Made by a program: the position numbers and the translations under genes. Below the pieces are notes generated by a model, which saw only the letters and a program-made list of their open reading frames with translations, was not told the DNA's origin and searched no databases. A stretch of DNA of 64,000 bases from SZUA-365 sp034002405 (GTDB lineage Bacteria; Bacteroidota; Ignavibacteria; SZUA-365). The number at the start of each line of letters is the position of its first letter. The stretch's first letter is position 1. The DNA lies in the NCBI GenBank assembly GCA_034002405.1, contig JAVFAS010000007.1:1-64000 (forward strand), read 5' to 3'. Of this stretch, positions 18,150 to 27,296 are shown piece by piece.

Positions 18150-19487
18150 TCAGTCCCTCCCCGTGAGCGTGGCGACCGTGCGTCGCGCGGGTGTCAGATA
18201 CGTCTCCGCGGCACGGCGCAGATCCTCGGCGGTCACCGCGTCATAGGCGGCATGGAGTTCGTCGACCACCGCGACCCCCCCGGTGATCGCGACCAGGCGC
18301 GCGAGGCGCCCGGCGACCTTGTCCGGCGTGTCGAGGTTCATGAGAAACGAATATTTCAGTCTTTTTTTCTGATTCTCCAGTTTTTTCGCCGGGAGTGGGC
18401 CGGCGAGGAAGGTCTCCACCGCGCGGTCGATCTCGCCGAGCACGGCGGACAGGTCGGTGGCATCCTTCACGACCGCGTACACGGTCCACAGCCCCGGATC
18501 GCGGTTGAAGCCGAAATCCGCGCCGATGGACTGGACCTTCTGTTCGGTGAGCACCAGCTTCTTGTAGATGTCGCTGGTCTCCCCGAAGAGCAGATCCTCG
18601 AGCAGCGTGCCCGCCACCATCGTCCGGTCGGAAACGTCGAAGCGCGGACCCTTGTACGCCACCGCGAGCAGCGGCAGTGTGCGTCCGTCATACCGCACGG
18701 TGATGCGGCGCTCCGCGGTCTGCGGGGGTTCGACCGGAATGCGCGGCGGGACATATCCGGTTTTCCAGCCGCCGTAGTATTTCCGGACCAGTTCCAACGC
18801 CGCCGTCGTCTTGAAATCGCCGACGAGCAGGAGGACGACATTCTCGGGCCGGTAATAGCGGTTGAAGAATTCCTTGCTGTAGGCATACATCGTCGGCATG
18901 GCCTTGATATCCGCTTCGTAGCCCATGGTCGTATGACCGTAGGTGTGTTTGGTGAACGCCGCGGCCTGCAGCGCCTCGAACAGCACCTCCCACGGACTCG
19001 TCCGGTTCTTCCGATATTCCCCGTACACGGCGCCCGCTTCGGTCTGGAACGGTACCTCGGCGTACTCGAGATACTGGAAGCGATCGCTTTCGATCTTGAT
19101 CACCGTCTCGAGATCCTCCGCCGCGAAGGAAAGATGATACGCCGTCAGGTCGTCGGTGGTGTAGGCGTTGGCGTCGGCACCCATGCCCGTGACGGTGCGG
19201 TCATACAGCGCGGCGGGATAGTTTTTCGTGCCACGGAACATCATGTGTTCGAAGAAATGCGCGAAGCCCGTCTTTCCCGCTTCATACTCGTCGCGCGAAC
19301 CGGTGCGCACGACGCTGTAATAGGACATGAGGCCGCCTCCGGACATCGGGATCAGAATGACCCGCAACCCGTTGTCGAGCACATGGGTCTCGGCGGCATA
19401 GGGAAAGACACCATCGCCACCCGGCGCCGCGCGCAGCGTTCCACCGGTCATGGTGATGGCAAACATGACGAACATCAACGGTTTCAC
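18150..19487 (-). CDS. M16 zinc peptidase, catalytic subunit
   Basis: 445 residues from the GTG at 19487. A Sec signal peptide spans about 1-21. The inverted zinc motif HFFEH is at residues 77-81, with the distal Glu ligand in GEYRKN at 157, the expected M16 spacing. The remainder includes the YRPENVVLLLVGDF strand typical of the family. The GTG is chosen because GAGGAGG lies directly upstream; an ATG at 19508 sits before that site. It heads a minus-strand operon with its inactive partner, the AroB-AroA fusion and a glycosyltransferase. Substrate is unknown; M16 enzymes degrade unfolded peptides and processing intermediates. Confidence 0.9.
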   Translation of the reverse strand: MKPLMFVMFAITMTGGTLRAAPGGDGVFPYAAETHVLDNGLRVILIPMSGGGLMSYYSVVRTGSRDEYEAGKTGFAHFFEHMMFRGTKNYPAALYDRTVTGMGADANAYTTDDLTAYHLSFAAEDLETVIKIESDRFQYLEYAEVPFQTEAGAVYGEYRKNRTSPWEVLFEALQAAAFTKHTYGHTTMGYEADIKAMPTMYAYSKEFFNRYYRPENVVLLLVGDFKTTAALELVRKYYGGWKTGYVPPRIPVEPPQTAERRITVRYDGRTLPLLAVAYKGPRFDVSDRTMVAGTLLEDLLFGETSDIYKKLVLTEQKVQSIGADFGFNRDPGLWTVYAVVKDATDLSAVLGEIDRAVETFLAGPLPAKKLENQKKRLKYSFLMNLDTPDKVAGRLARLVAITGGVAVVDELHAAYDAVTAEDLRRAAETYLTPARRTVATLTGRD

Positions 19488-19629
19488 GGTTCCTCCTCGT
19501 TCGATCATTCCTGCACTGGGGATGTGTGTTGCATGGAAGAAAGTTAGGCAAAGGGAAAGAAGGGAGCAATTCAGGGAAATCAGTATATTTTTTTATTGAT
19601 TGCCATGCACGCCCGTGGAGCCGGAAAGA

Positions 19630-21153
19630 ATGACCATGCTGCTCGATGACCTCCAGCGCGCCCGGATTCTCGCCCTCGCGGAAGACACCGCGGCGGATGA
19701 CGAACGCCGGCGCAATGCCCGCATCCTTCTCGCCTATGACGACGGTGGCGACACCCGGGAAATCGCCACCGCGGTCGGCCTGTCCGAAAGCCGCGTGCGG
19801 TACTGGCGGGGCGTGTTCCGCAAATACGGGATGACCATGTTCGACACCGACTTCGCGCCGCCCGTCCACCGCCGTCCCGCCGCGGAACGCGCCGCGGCGG
19901 ACCATCCCTTCGTCCTGCCGGAGGCGGACCGCGCCGCGCTCGAACGGCGTGCGGCCGATGAAACGGATGAGCAGGTCCGCATCCGCATCACCCTGCTGCT
20001 CGCGTATGCCGACGGTGCCCAGACCGACGAGATCGCGCGCATGGTGGGACTTTCCCCCAGCCGGACCCGCTACTGGCGCCGCACCTACGAGCGCGTGGGC
20101 CTGCGCATGTTCGATGCCGACGAAACCGCCCGGCCGCGGCCCACGACACGGCACCCCCGTCGCGACGCGTCGGTCGCGGTGGATGCGGACGCGAAGTCAC
20201 CGGAGATGCCGGGCATCCTGCCCGAGGATTCGTCGTCGGAAGCGGGACGGAAAGTGCTGCGCATGTATTTCGAGGAATTTCTCCGCCGGGAGGCGCAGCC
20301 GGACATCGACACCGACCCGGAAATCGTTCACAAGATGCGCGTGGCCACGCGCCGCCTCCGCTCGACCTTCGAGATCTTCGATGGGGCCTTCGAGCCCCGA
20401 TCAATCCGGAAGTTCCGCAAGCCGCTGCGCCAGCTCGGTCGCGTGCTGGGATATGTCCGTGATCTCGACGTCCTGCTCATGCACATGCGTGGCTACGCCG
20501 CCACGCTCCGCACCGACGACGCCGCCTCGTTCGCCCCGCTGCTGGCGGCATGGGAAGAAGAGCGCATGGTCCTTTTTGCCGCGCTGCGCGCGCATCTCGA
20601 GACCCCAGCGTACCTCGCATTCCGCGAGAGTTTCCGGAAATTCGTCGACACCCCCGGAGCGGGCGCGGTTCCGGATCCGGAGATCATTCCCGGGGTTCCC
20701 CGCCGCATCGCCCATATCGCGCCCGAGCTGATGCTCCGGCGCTACACCGACGTGCTCGCGTTCGAGCCCTTCATCGAACGCGCATCGATCGACCTGCTGC
20801 ACCGGCTGCGCATGCAGTGCAAGAAGCTGCGCTACACGATGGAGTGCTTCACCGAGCTGCTTGGTCCCGGCGGACGCAAGGCCATCCGCCAGGTGGTTGT
20901 GCTGCAGGATTATCTCGGAGAGCTTCAGGACGGCCAGGCGGCAAGCGACATGATCACGGATTTCGTCAGTGGACTCGACGTCCGGCAGTCCTCGCGTCCC
21001 TTGCACGAACGCCTCAATCCCGCCCCTCTCCTGCAATACCTCGCCACGCGCGAAGCCCACAAACATGCACTGCTGCTCGGTGTCGCCGTGGCCTGGAACG
21101 AATTCCGCACCCTCGATCTGCGCAAACGCCTGCTCCGCGCGCTGTTGCCGTAA
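19630..21153 (+). CDS. Double helix-turn-helix plus CHAD domain protein
   Basis: About 507 residues. Two similar HTH units occur at residues 42-67 and 132-157 (each with EIA..VGLS.SR.RYWR), resembling the homeodomain-like DNA-binding part of IS630-type transposases. A linker leads to a CHAD domain from about 204 to 500, with the conserved basic helices IVHKMRVATRRLRS and HRLRMQCKKLRY. CHAD domains bind inorganic polyphosphate. This joins predicted DNA recognition to polyphosphate binding in one polypeptide. The start is uncertain: ATGs at 19630 and 19636 and a GTG at 19615 are all possible. It is divergent from the M16 operon, with an A/T-rich promoter region between them. Confidence 0.82.
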   Translation: MTMLLDDLQRARILALAEDTAADDERRRNARILLAYDDGGDTREIATAVGLSESRVRYWRGVFRKYGMTMFDTDFAPPVHRRPAAERAAADHPFVLPEADRAALERRAADETDEQVRIRITLLLAYADGAQTDEIARMVGLSPSRTRYWRRTYERVGLRMFDADETARPRPTTRHPRRDASVAVDADAKSPEMPGILPEDSSSEAGRKVLRMYFEEFLRREAQPDIDTDPEIVHKMRVATRRLRSTFEIFDGAFEPRSIRKFRKPLRQLGRVLGYVRDLDVLLMHMRGYAATLRTDDAASFAPLLAAWEEERMVLFAALRAHLETPAYLAFRESFRKFVDTPGAGAVPDPEIIPGVPRRIAHIAPELMLRRYTDVLAFEPFIERASIDLLHRLRMQCKKLRYTMECFTELLGPGGRKAIRQVVVLQDYLGELQDGQAASDMITDFVSGLDVRQSSRPLHERLNPAPLLQYLATREAHKHALLLGVAVAWNEFRTLDLRKRLLRALLP

Positions 21154-21263
21154 TCATGGCTGATGGCTGATAGCCAGCGTGTAACATCCGCCCGGGCATT
21201 CCGTATACACGAGAATATCGGCGTATTCGCTCTCATTCTCGTGAATTTGTCCGGGAGACCGCC

Positions 21264-23507
21264 ATGGGTGTCGCATGGAACCGAGCGTGCATTGCTCTCC
21301 CCTTCCGCTTCTTCCTCTTCCTTGTTCTCCTTGTTCCACTCGCGGTCTCCGCGCAGACGCATCCGCCCGGCGCGCGGGAGGATGCACGGGACCACACCCG
21401 GGATTCACGCGAGGAGGCCGCTCGGGATCCGCGGTCGGTTGCAACGCTGCTCGCGACGGCACGGTCGCTGATCGCGGAACGATCGATCCGAGGACGGATG
21501 CTCGCGACGGATCTGCTCGAACGCGCGGTGTTGCGCGATCCCGCTCATGTGGAGGCACGATTGCTTCTTGCCCGTCTGTACGAGTATCGCGCCGTGCGTA
21601 GCGCCGTCGCCGCGTATGAACGGGTGCTCGTGCTTGATTCCACGAACGCGGAAGCGTGGTATCGCCTGGGCGTGATCGCCGAACGCCGCTTCCGTGAGTG
21701 GCAGCAATCGGCGAACCTCGTCCGCACCCCCGAGGTGTATGTGAATCGTCAAAGCGATCTGACCGACTATATCATCGGATCGATCGGCGATGAGGAAGCA
21801 TCGAATTTCCAGTATGACCGCATCGCGCGGACGGACGCGCAGCTCGTTCCCCTGCAAGCATCGGCGGGGGACGATTTCGCCAGGGCGGTCGAATGTCTGA
21901 CCAATGCGTTGCGATACGACCCCGAGAACGCCGACGCCGCCCGCCAGTTGGTCCTTCTCTTCACCGCGGTGCATCCCGATCAACACGCGCGTGCCGCGGT
22001 GAGCCACGCCGCGTCTTCCTTCCCTCTGGAGAAGGAAATCCAACTCGGGCATGCTCTGATCCAATACCGCTGCGGAGATTTCGCGGCCGCGCGCGCGGGC
22101 TTCGCGCGAGCTTGGCGCTTGATGACCGCGCGGGAGCGGCGGGCATACGAATTCGATGGCACCCTCGAATTGCTCAGGTACAAACACGGAGACGACATCC
22201 GCCGACATTCCGCCCCTGCGCTGGTACGGGTCTTCCGCGAGTTCTGGAATACGGCGGACCCGCTCTATCTGACGGCGGAGAATGAAGCCGAGCTCGAGCA
22301 TTTCGCGCGCATCGCGCATGCGGAGCTGCTTTTCTCGCGTCCACTGCTGGGCGAAGCGGGATGGAGCAGCGACCGCGGCAAGACTACGCTTCGACTCGGA
22401 CTCCCGGACCAGGTCCTCCGGCTGCGTCCCGAAATCGAGGTCGGGGGCCCGCGCCTGAATAAAACCGAACTCTGGTTTTACAATGATGCGGTGATGAGTT
22501 TCACCGACGAGTACAATTCCGGCGGTTTCCGCTTCAGCATGCCCTTGACAGGTGATGGAACCCAGGGAGGCATTGACGGTGCCCGGCTGTATGAGGATCT
22601 CGCCAGGACGACGGTCTGGGCGGGAAATCCGATGTACCGGCGTCCCGCCTTGCACATCCCCTGCGCCATCACTCGCTTCCGCTGTCTGGAGAGCACTCGG
22701 ACCAGCGATGTCGATCTCCTTGTTTCGTCCGCGGTCGTGATGATTCCGTCCGGCGGCGCGACAGACGCCCCCGCGGGCGATTCCGCATCCCGTGCATGTG
22801 ATGGGGGCTATCAATTTGGTTTTTTCCTGCTCGATGCGCAGGGCCGGCGAACGCTCGCCGCACGGGATTCGCTGATGCCACCACCCGAGATCCGTGACCG
22901 GAACGCCGGCGTGATGGACACGACCCTGATTCATTGCCACACACTCTTCAGCCCACCCGACTCGGGCCTCTGTTCGATCGAATGGCTGCGCCCGAGCGAT
23001 GGCGCGGCCCAGGTCCTGCGTCTACCGTTCTCGACCGGGCGCTTCGACCAGCGGCCCGCTCTCAGTGATATTCTTCTGGCGCGGGAGGTCCGTCTTGACG
23101 ATGGACGCCCCGCCCCCCTGCGCCGCCATGGCCGGGCCATCGTTCCCAATCCCTCATATCGGATATCAAGATCCGAACAGCCGGTTCTTTATTTCGAGAT
23201 CTACGATCTCGGGCGGGATGCGGAGGGATGGACGGATTTCGATCTGGAGTTCAGTATCGCTCCCACGCGCGGGGGGCGGACGGGCGGTGGATTCTGGTCG
23301 TCGCTGCTTTCCACCCTTGGCTTGCATGCCGACCATCACACACGCACGACGACCGGGTATCGTACCGACACGGTCAATCTCCCCATTCACACGGCGCTCG
23401 ATGTGCAAGCCTTCCCTGCCGGCGCCTACGAGTTGCGCGTCCGGCTCCGGGATCACATCCGCGACGAGGAGCGCGAGCGGTCATGCCAATTCCACATCGC
23501 GCCATGA
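21264..23507 (+). CDS. Exported TPR and GWxTD-domain protein
   Basis: 747 residues. A Sec signal peptide spans about 1-30. TPR-like helical pairs (about 75-320) include a clear AEAWYRLGVIAERRF unit. A GWxTD domain follows: EFWNTADPLYLTAENEAELE, then GWSSDRGKTTLRLGLPD at about 366-382, where the usual GWxTD is written G366-W-S-S-D370. The C-terminal 350 residues are beta-rich. GWxTD proteins are typical of FCB-group bacteria and of unknown function, often linked to envelope or gliding-type genes. GGGAGACC precedes the ATG at 21264. The stop overlaps the next gene (ATGA), suggesting a coupled pair. Confidence 0.8.
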   Translation: MGVAWNRACIALPFRFFLFLVLLVPLAVSAQTHPPGAREDARDHTRDSREEAARDPRSVATLLATARSLIAERSIRGRMLATDLLERAVLRDPAHVEARLLLARLYEYRAVRSAVAAYERVLVLDSTNAEAWYRLGVIAERRFREWQQSANLVRTPEVYVNRQSDLTDYIIGSIGDEEASNFQYDRIARTDAQLVPLQASAGDDFARAVECLTNALRYDPENADAARQLVLLFTAVHPDQHARAAVSHAASSFPLEKEIQLGHALIQYRCGDFAAARAGFARAWRLMTARERRAYEFDGTLELLRYKHGDDIRRHSAPALVRVFREFWNTADPLYLTAENEAELEHFARIAHAELLFSRPLLGEAGWSSDRGKTTLRLGLPDQVLRLRPEIEVGGPRLNKTELWFYNDAVMSFTDEYNSGGFRFSMPLTGDGTQGGIDGARLYEDLARTTVWAGNPMYRRPALHIPCAITRFRCLESTRTSDVDLLVSSAVVMIPSGGATDAPAGDSASRACDGGYQFGFFLLDAQGRRTLAARDSLMPPPEIRDRNAGVMDTTLIHCHTLFSPPDSGLCSIEWLRPSDGAAQVLRLPFSTGRFDQRPALSDILLAREVRLDDGRPAPLRRHGRAIVPNPSYRISRSEQPVLYFEIYDLGRDAEGWTDFDLEFSIAPTRGGRTGGGFWSSLLSTLGLHADHHTRTTTGYRTDTVNLPIHTALDVQAFPAGAYELRVRLRDHIRDEERERSCQFHIAP

Positions 23508-24148
23508 AACCAGTACGCATCCTTCGTCATCACGCACACACGCGTCGGGATCTGGAGACAGGGCTGGTGGTCGGTCTCGGACTGTGTCTTCTCCTCGGTC
23601 TCCTCCCCATCCGCGTGACACAGCGGCCGGAGAAGGTCGTGCGCAGCGCCGAATCCCTTGTCATCGTCTCCGACCATCAGCTTCCACCCCGCACGCGACA
23701 ACAAGCCGGTCCGCTGCCACCGCGACCCGGGATCGGTATTTCCGCACCGATTGACGCGCCGCTGGCCGACCTGCCGCTCGACGACCTGTCGCTGGAAGGG
23801 GACACCCGGGGCATGCATGCATCGGTTGGAACATGGTCACAGGCGATTCCCGGGGCGGGGACACGCGGCGGGACATTCACCGCGTCGAGCGGTCCGGGCA
23901 CGCCCCCGCGACAAATTCTCGAAGTCCTCCCCGAACCCGGTGATGGCTGTGACGGCGCGGTGACCGTACAGCTTGCCATCGGACGGGACGGTCGGGTGCG
24001 CTCGCATCGTATCCGACGCAATTCCCTGGGTGAGGGGACGTGCCTCCAGCGCGTGCTCACGGCGATCTATGCATCGCGGTGGGAGACGTTCGAGGCGCAC
24101 GACATGCGCGACTCCGTGATCGTTCGGAAAACCTACTCCCTCGACTGA
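23504..24148 (+). CDS. Membrane-anchored protein with TonB/AgmX-like C-terminal domain
   Basis: 214 residues. A single N-terminal membrane segment (about residues 23-38, LVVGLGLCLLLGLLP) is followed by a proline-rich linker and a C-terminal domain of about 85 residues. That domain reads DGAVTVQLAIGRDGRVRSHRI with a later LQRVLTAIYASRWE helix. This is the beta-strand/helix pattern of TonB or AgmX/PglI C-terminal domains, though the usual YP box is absent. The start at 23504 overlaps the stop of the GWxTD gene by four bases. It may transmit force or bind envelope partners for that protein; this is inference from context. Confidence 0.65.
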   Translation: MKPVRILRHHAHTRRDLETGLVVGLGLCLLLGLLPIRVTQRPEKVVRSAESLVIVSDHQLPPRTRQQAGPLPPRPGIGISAPIDAPLADLPLDDLSLEGDTRGMHASVGTWSQAIPGAGTRGGTFTASSGPGTPPRQILEVLPEPGDGCDGAVTVQLAIGRDGRVRSHRIRRNSLGEGTCLQRVLTAIYASRWETFEAHDMRDSVIVRKTYSLD

Positions 24149-24165
24149 TCCGGTCACATGCCGCG

Positions 24166-25455
24166 TTATAGCAACAGCGCTCCGATGAGCACCAGTCCCG
24201 TCAGCAGCACGATGCCGAAGCCCGGGAGCGTGTAGCGGCGGAGGGCCGCGGCGCCGAGCGTCCACGCGATGCTCGCCTTGACAACGGTATTCACCACCAC
24301 GGCGATCAGGATGGCGATGGACGCCGTCGATTCGCTGATGGCGGATTTGGAGAGATTGGCCATCGAGAGCGTGATGGCATCGACATCGGTCAGTCCCGCG
24401 AGACCGGCCGCCAGAAACACACCGCCCGATCCGAGATAGACCTGCGCCGCCTTGGAGACAAAGATGATCAGCGCGAACACCAGTCCGAATTTGATCGCGG
24501 ACATCAGCTCGAACGGATTCTTCAGATCGACGTCGGTGGTGGCATCCTTGCGTTTGCCAAACAGCAGCAGCATGCTCGCGCCGACGCCACTGACGGTGAG
24601 AATGACCAGGTACGGCCAGATGTATGTCAACAGCGAGCGATTGACCACCGCGATTTCCACGAGGATGCGAGGGAACATGATCGAGCAGGCAAGCACGATC
24701 GCCGAGGCGAAGGTCTTGCCCAGTTCCGGCACTTCCCGGCTTTTCTGGGAGAACGACAGCGTGACCGCCGTACTCGAAACCAGTCCGCCCGTGATGCCCG
24801 TCAGCGTCAGACCCTTTTGCGAGCCGAGCACTTTCACCATCACATAGCCGAGGAAGCTGATCCCGGCGATGAGCACGACCATGTACCACACCTGCCGCGG
24901 ATTGAGCACGTCAAGTGGTCCGAACGTGGTGTCGGGCAGGATCGGCAGGACGATGGCGGTGATGATCGCGAATTTCAGTGTCGCGTAGATATCCTCCGCC
25001 TGCACATGCGCGACGAGGCGCTGCAGCGGCGCCTTCAGGGAGAGGAACAATGTCAGCACCACGCTGGTCGCGATCGCGACGGTGAAGAATTCGTGGAACA
25101 CCAGAACGCCGAGCACGAAGACCATGATGGCCGCGACCTCGCTGGTCGCGCCATGGAATCCCGTCCGCGCTTCGAGGAAATACGACACCACCACCATCGC
25201 GATAAAGCCCGCCGTCAACACACCCAGCAGCCAGGGTTGCACCGCTTGTCCCAGCAACGCCGACAGGAAGCCCAGCAGGGAGATGAGCGGAAACGTGCGG
25301 ATGCCGGCGAACAGCTTTTGATGCTCTTCCTGCGATCGCTCGCGCTCGATGCCGACGAGCGCGCCGACCAGCAGGCTGATCGCCCCTTTCTGGAACAGCA
25401 CCGCGAGGGTGATGTCGGGGAGCGTGGATTGCGCGAACGCGAGCATGGGATTCAT
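24166..25455 (-). CDS. MgtC/SapB plus DUF4010 membrane protein
   Basis: 429 residues, almost entirely hydrophobic, with about 12 membrane segments. The N-terminal third is an MgtC/SapB-like unit with GALVGIERERSQEE near residue 36 and FAGIRTFPLISLLGF. The remainder matches DUF4010, with GLTLTGITGGLVSSTAVTLS near 225 and a late GLTDVDAITLSMANLS. These fusions are widespread inner-membrane proteins of unknown transport or regulatory role. The start MNPML at 25455 follows AAGGTGG. It is convergent with the TonB-like gene (17 bp) and divergent from rrf2. Confidence 0.87.
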   Translation of the reverse strand: MNPMLAFAQSTLPDITLAVLFQKGAISLLVGALVGIERERSQEEHQKLFAGIRTFPLISLLGFLSALLGQAVQPWLLGVLTAGFIAMVVVSYFLEARTGFHGATSEVAAIMVFVLGVLVFHEFFTVAIATSVVLTLFLSLKAPLQRLVAHVQAEDIYATLKFAIITAIVLPILPDTTFGPLDVLNPRQVWYMVVLIAGISFLGYVMVKVLGSQKGLTLTGITGGLVSSTAVTLSFSQKSREVPELGKTFASAIVLACSIMFPRILVEIAVVNRSLLTYIWPYLVILTVSGVGASMLLLFGKRKDATTDVDLKNPFELMSAIKFGLVFALIIFVSKAAQVYLGSGGVFLAAGLAGLTDVDAITLSMANLSKSAISESTASIAILIAVVVNTVVKASIAWTLGAAALRRYTLPGFGIVLLTGLVLIGALLL

Positions 25456-25648
25456 GACCACCTTGTCCGATGTTTGAATTGCCGCTCGGAAATATAGACA
25501 GCGGAAGAAACAGATGAAATCATCCCGTCCGCGTCTTTGCCGTCACGCTCAAGCACGGCGCGTTCCGCATGGTGGACGAGGAACGCGGCGAGGAACTGTT
25601 CACCCGATGACGATGGATGCTTGCATTCGAGAGGAAATTGCCGTAGCT

Positions 25649-25674
25649 TAATATCGACAAAACAGTCGATATTA
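25649..25674. promoter_or_regulatory. Perfect palindrome over the rrf2 ribosome binding region, probable Rrf2 operator
   Basis: TAATATCGAC (25649-25658) and GTCGATATTA (25665-25674) form a perfect 10-bp inverted repeat around AAAACA, ending seven bases before the rrf2 ATG. Binding here would block both a TAATAT -10-like element and ribosome access, as expected for autorepression. The core ATCGA-N8-TCGAT recurs upstream of the nos operon. Confidence 0.75.
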
Positions 25675-25680
25675 GGTGCC

Positions 25681-26133
25681 ATGTCCATCATCTTTTCCAG
25701 AGCATGTGAATACGGGATTCAGGCGACGTTGTACATCGCGACGCAGCCTGATCGCCGGGTGGGGATCAAGGAGATCGCGTCCGAGCTTTCGATCCCGGTC
25801 CATTTCCTCGCGAAAATCCTTCAGTCACTGAGCGAGAAAGGCGTGCTGACGTCCTTCAAGGGCGTGCACGGCGGCTTCACGCTGGAGCGATCGCCGTCGA
25901 AAATCCGCCTGATCGATGTGGTGCAGGCGATCGACGGACTCGATTTCTTCGAGCGCTGCGTGCTGGGATTTCCGGGCTGCGGCACGGGGAAACCGTGTCC
26001 GGTGCACGATCGCTGGGGCATGGTCCGCGACACCATCCGCGAGATGCTCTCCTCGGACAGCCTCGCCGACCTGCTTCCCGCCTCGCGCGAGAAGATCGCC
26101 GATGTTGTCCGCGAATACATGAAACGCAACTGA
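25681..26133 (+). CDS. Rrf2-family Fe-S transcriptional regulator (NsrR/IscR-like)
   Basis: 150 residues. A winged-helix domain with MSIIFSRACEYGIQATLYIA at the start is followed by the recognition helix region VHFLAKILQSLSEKGVLTS and a wing RGGF-type turn (GVHGGFTLER). Three Cys at 93, 100 and 106 (C-x6-C-x5-C) match the cluster-binding loop of NsrR and IscR. It probably senses NO, oxygen or Fe-S status. Directly upstream is a perfect palindrome. Downstream in the same direction lie a polyferredoxin, a porin and nrfHA, so control of nitrite respiration is likely. Whether it is an NsrR orthologue cannot be settled from sequence alone. Confidence 0.9.
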   Translation: MSIIFSRACEYGIQATLYIATQPDRRVGIKEIASELSIPVHFLAKILQSLSEKGVLTSFKGVHGGFTLERSPSKIRLIDVVQAIDGLDFFERCVLGFPGCGTGKPCPVHDRWGMVRDTIREMLSSDSLADLLPASREKIADVVREYMKRN

Positions 26134-26150
26134 ATGCAGTTCTCTTATTT

Positions 26151-26182
26151 CGGACATCTCGTGTTTTTTCCCGCGATGTCCG
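26151..26182. promoter_or_regulatory. Imperfect inverted repeat between rrf2 and polyferredoxin gene
   Basis: CGGACATCTCG (26151-26161) pairs with CGCGATGTCCG (26172-26182) with one mismatch around a T-rich ten-base loop. No T-run follows, so it is not a simple terminator. It may be a second regulatory site or an mRNA hairpin in the rrf2-nrf transcript. Confidence 0.4.
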
Positions 26183-26224
26183 GGATCATCACCCGCTTCC
26201 CACGACGAACGAAAGTCCGCACCT

Positions 26225-27295
26225 ATGACAGAGAAGAAGCACATCGAGAAACGTCCGCCGAGCAACGGACAGCAGATCCGGTTCTGGATACAGTTCGCCT
26301 TCATCCTCCTCTGCCTCTGGATCGGGGTGGAATTCACGCTCTGGTTTTTCTGGCATGAAGGCAGCGGCGCGATCGCGCTCTCGCGTCCCCCGGGAGTCGA
26401 GGGGTTTCTCCCCATTTCCGCGCTGATGAGTCTGTACTACCTGTTCCTGAGTGGGACGGTGCATCCCGTGCATCCGGCGGGACTGTTCATCCTCCTCGCC
26501 ATCATCCTCATGTCGGTGCTGGTGAAAAAGTCATTCTGCAGCTGGCTCTGTCCGGTCGGGACGCTGTCGGAGAACATCGGGGAATTCGGAAAAAAGCTGT
26601 TCGGGAGAAATTTCGGTGTCTGGCGCTGGCTCGACTATCCCCTCCGCTCGCTCAAATATCTGATGCTCGCGTTTCTCGTCTGGGTGGTGTTTTTCGGAAT
26701 GGACGTGTTCGCACTCGAGCAGTTTCTGAGCAGTCCCTACAACAGAGTTGCGGATGTGAAAATGTTTCTTTTTTTTAAGGACATCTCGCAGTTCTCGCTC
26801 ATCGTCCTCGGCATTCTCGTCGCGCTGTCGCTGGTCATCCGGAATTTCTGGTGCCGCTATCTCTGTCCCTACGGCGCGCTGCTTGGATTGACGGGACTGC
26901 TGAGTCCGTTTCGCATCACCCGCAACGAGGAATCATGCATCGACTGCGCGAAGTGCGCGAAAGTCTGTCCCAACCGCATCGCGGTCGACCGCGTGAAGGT
27001 CGTTATGTCGGACGAATGCACCTCCTGCATGGCCTGCGTGGAAGCGTGTCCCGTGCGCGACACGCTGCAGCTGAAGACATCCCGCAAATCGCGCTTCGAA
27101 TTCAAACCGACCTGGGTGGCCGCCGCCGTGGCGGGCATCTTCCTGCTCGTCACGGGCCTGGCCATGCTCACCGGCAACTGGCACAGCAGCGTAACCGAGG
27201 AGGAGTTTTCGCGACGGATCAAGGATATCAACAATCCGATTTACCAGCACAATCAGGGCAGCGCGCCGGCAGAGGACGCCTCCACGGGGATGTGA
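26225..27295 (+). CDS. Membrane polyferredoxin (NapH/NosR-C/CcoG-like)
   Basis: 356 residues with about six membrane segments. Two CxxxCP motifs follow membrane helices (CSWLCPVG near residue 102, CRYLCPYG near 212), and two classical 4Fe-4S motifs, CIDCAKCAKVCP and CTSCMACVEACP, occupy about 240-275. This is the NapH/MauN layout also found in the C-terminal half of NosR. It probably moves electrons from the quinone pool or cytoplasm to periplasmic reductases. It lies between rrf2 and the porin-nrfHA genes. No nosR, nosG or nosH gene is visible with the nos operon in this window, so it could also serve N2O reduction; that is a hypothesis. Confidence 0.85.
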   Translation: MTEKKHIEKRPPSNGQQIRFWIQFAFILLCLWIGVEFTLWFFWHEGSGAIALSRPPGVEGFLPISALMSLYYLFLSGTVHPVHPAGLFILLAIILMSVLVKKSFCSWLCPVGTLSENIGEFGKKLFGRNFGVWRWLDYPLRSLKYLMLAFLVWVVFFGMDVFALEQFLSSPYNRVADVKMFLFFKDISQFSLIVLGILVALSLVIRNFWCRYLCPYGALLGLTGLLSPFRITRNEESCIDCAKCAKVCPNRIAVDRVKVVMSDECTSCMACVEACPVRDTLQLKTSRKSRFEFKPTWVAAAVAGIFLLVTGLAMLTGNWHSSVTEEEFSRRIKDINNPIYQHNQGSAPAEDASTGM

Positions 27296-27296
27296 G

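Noticed and set aside
18252..19547. Plus-strand frame of about 430 codons
   Set aside because: Antisense to the catalytic M16 gene; no recognisable domain and it runs through the divergent promoter region.
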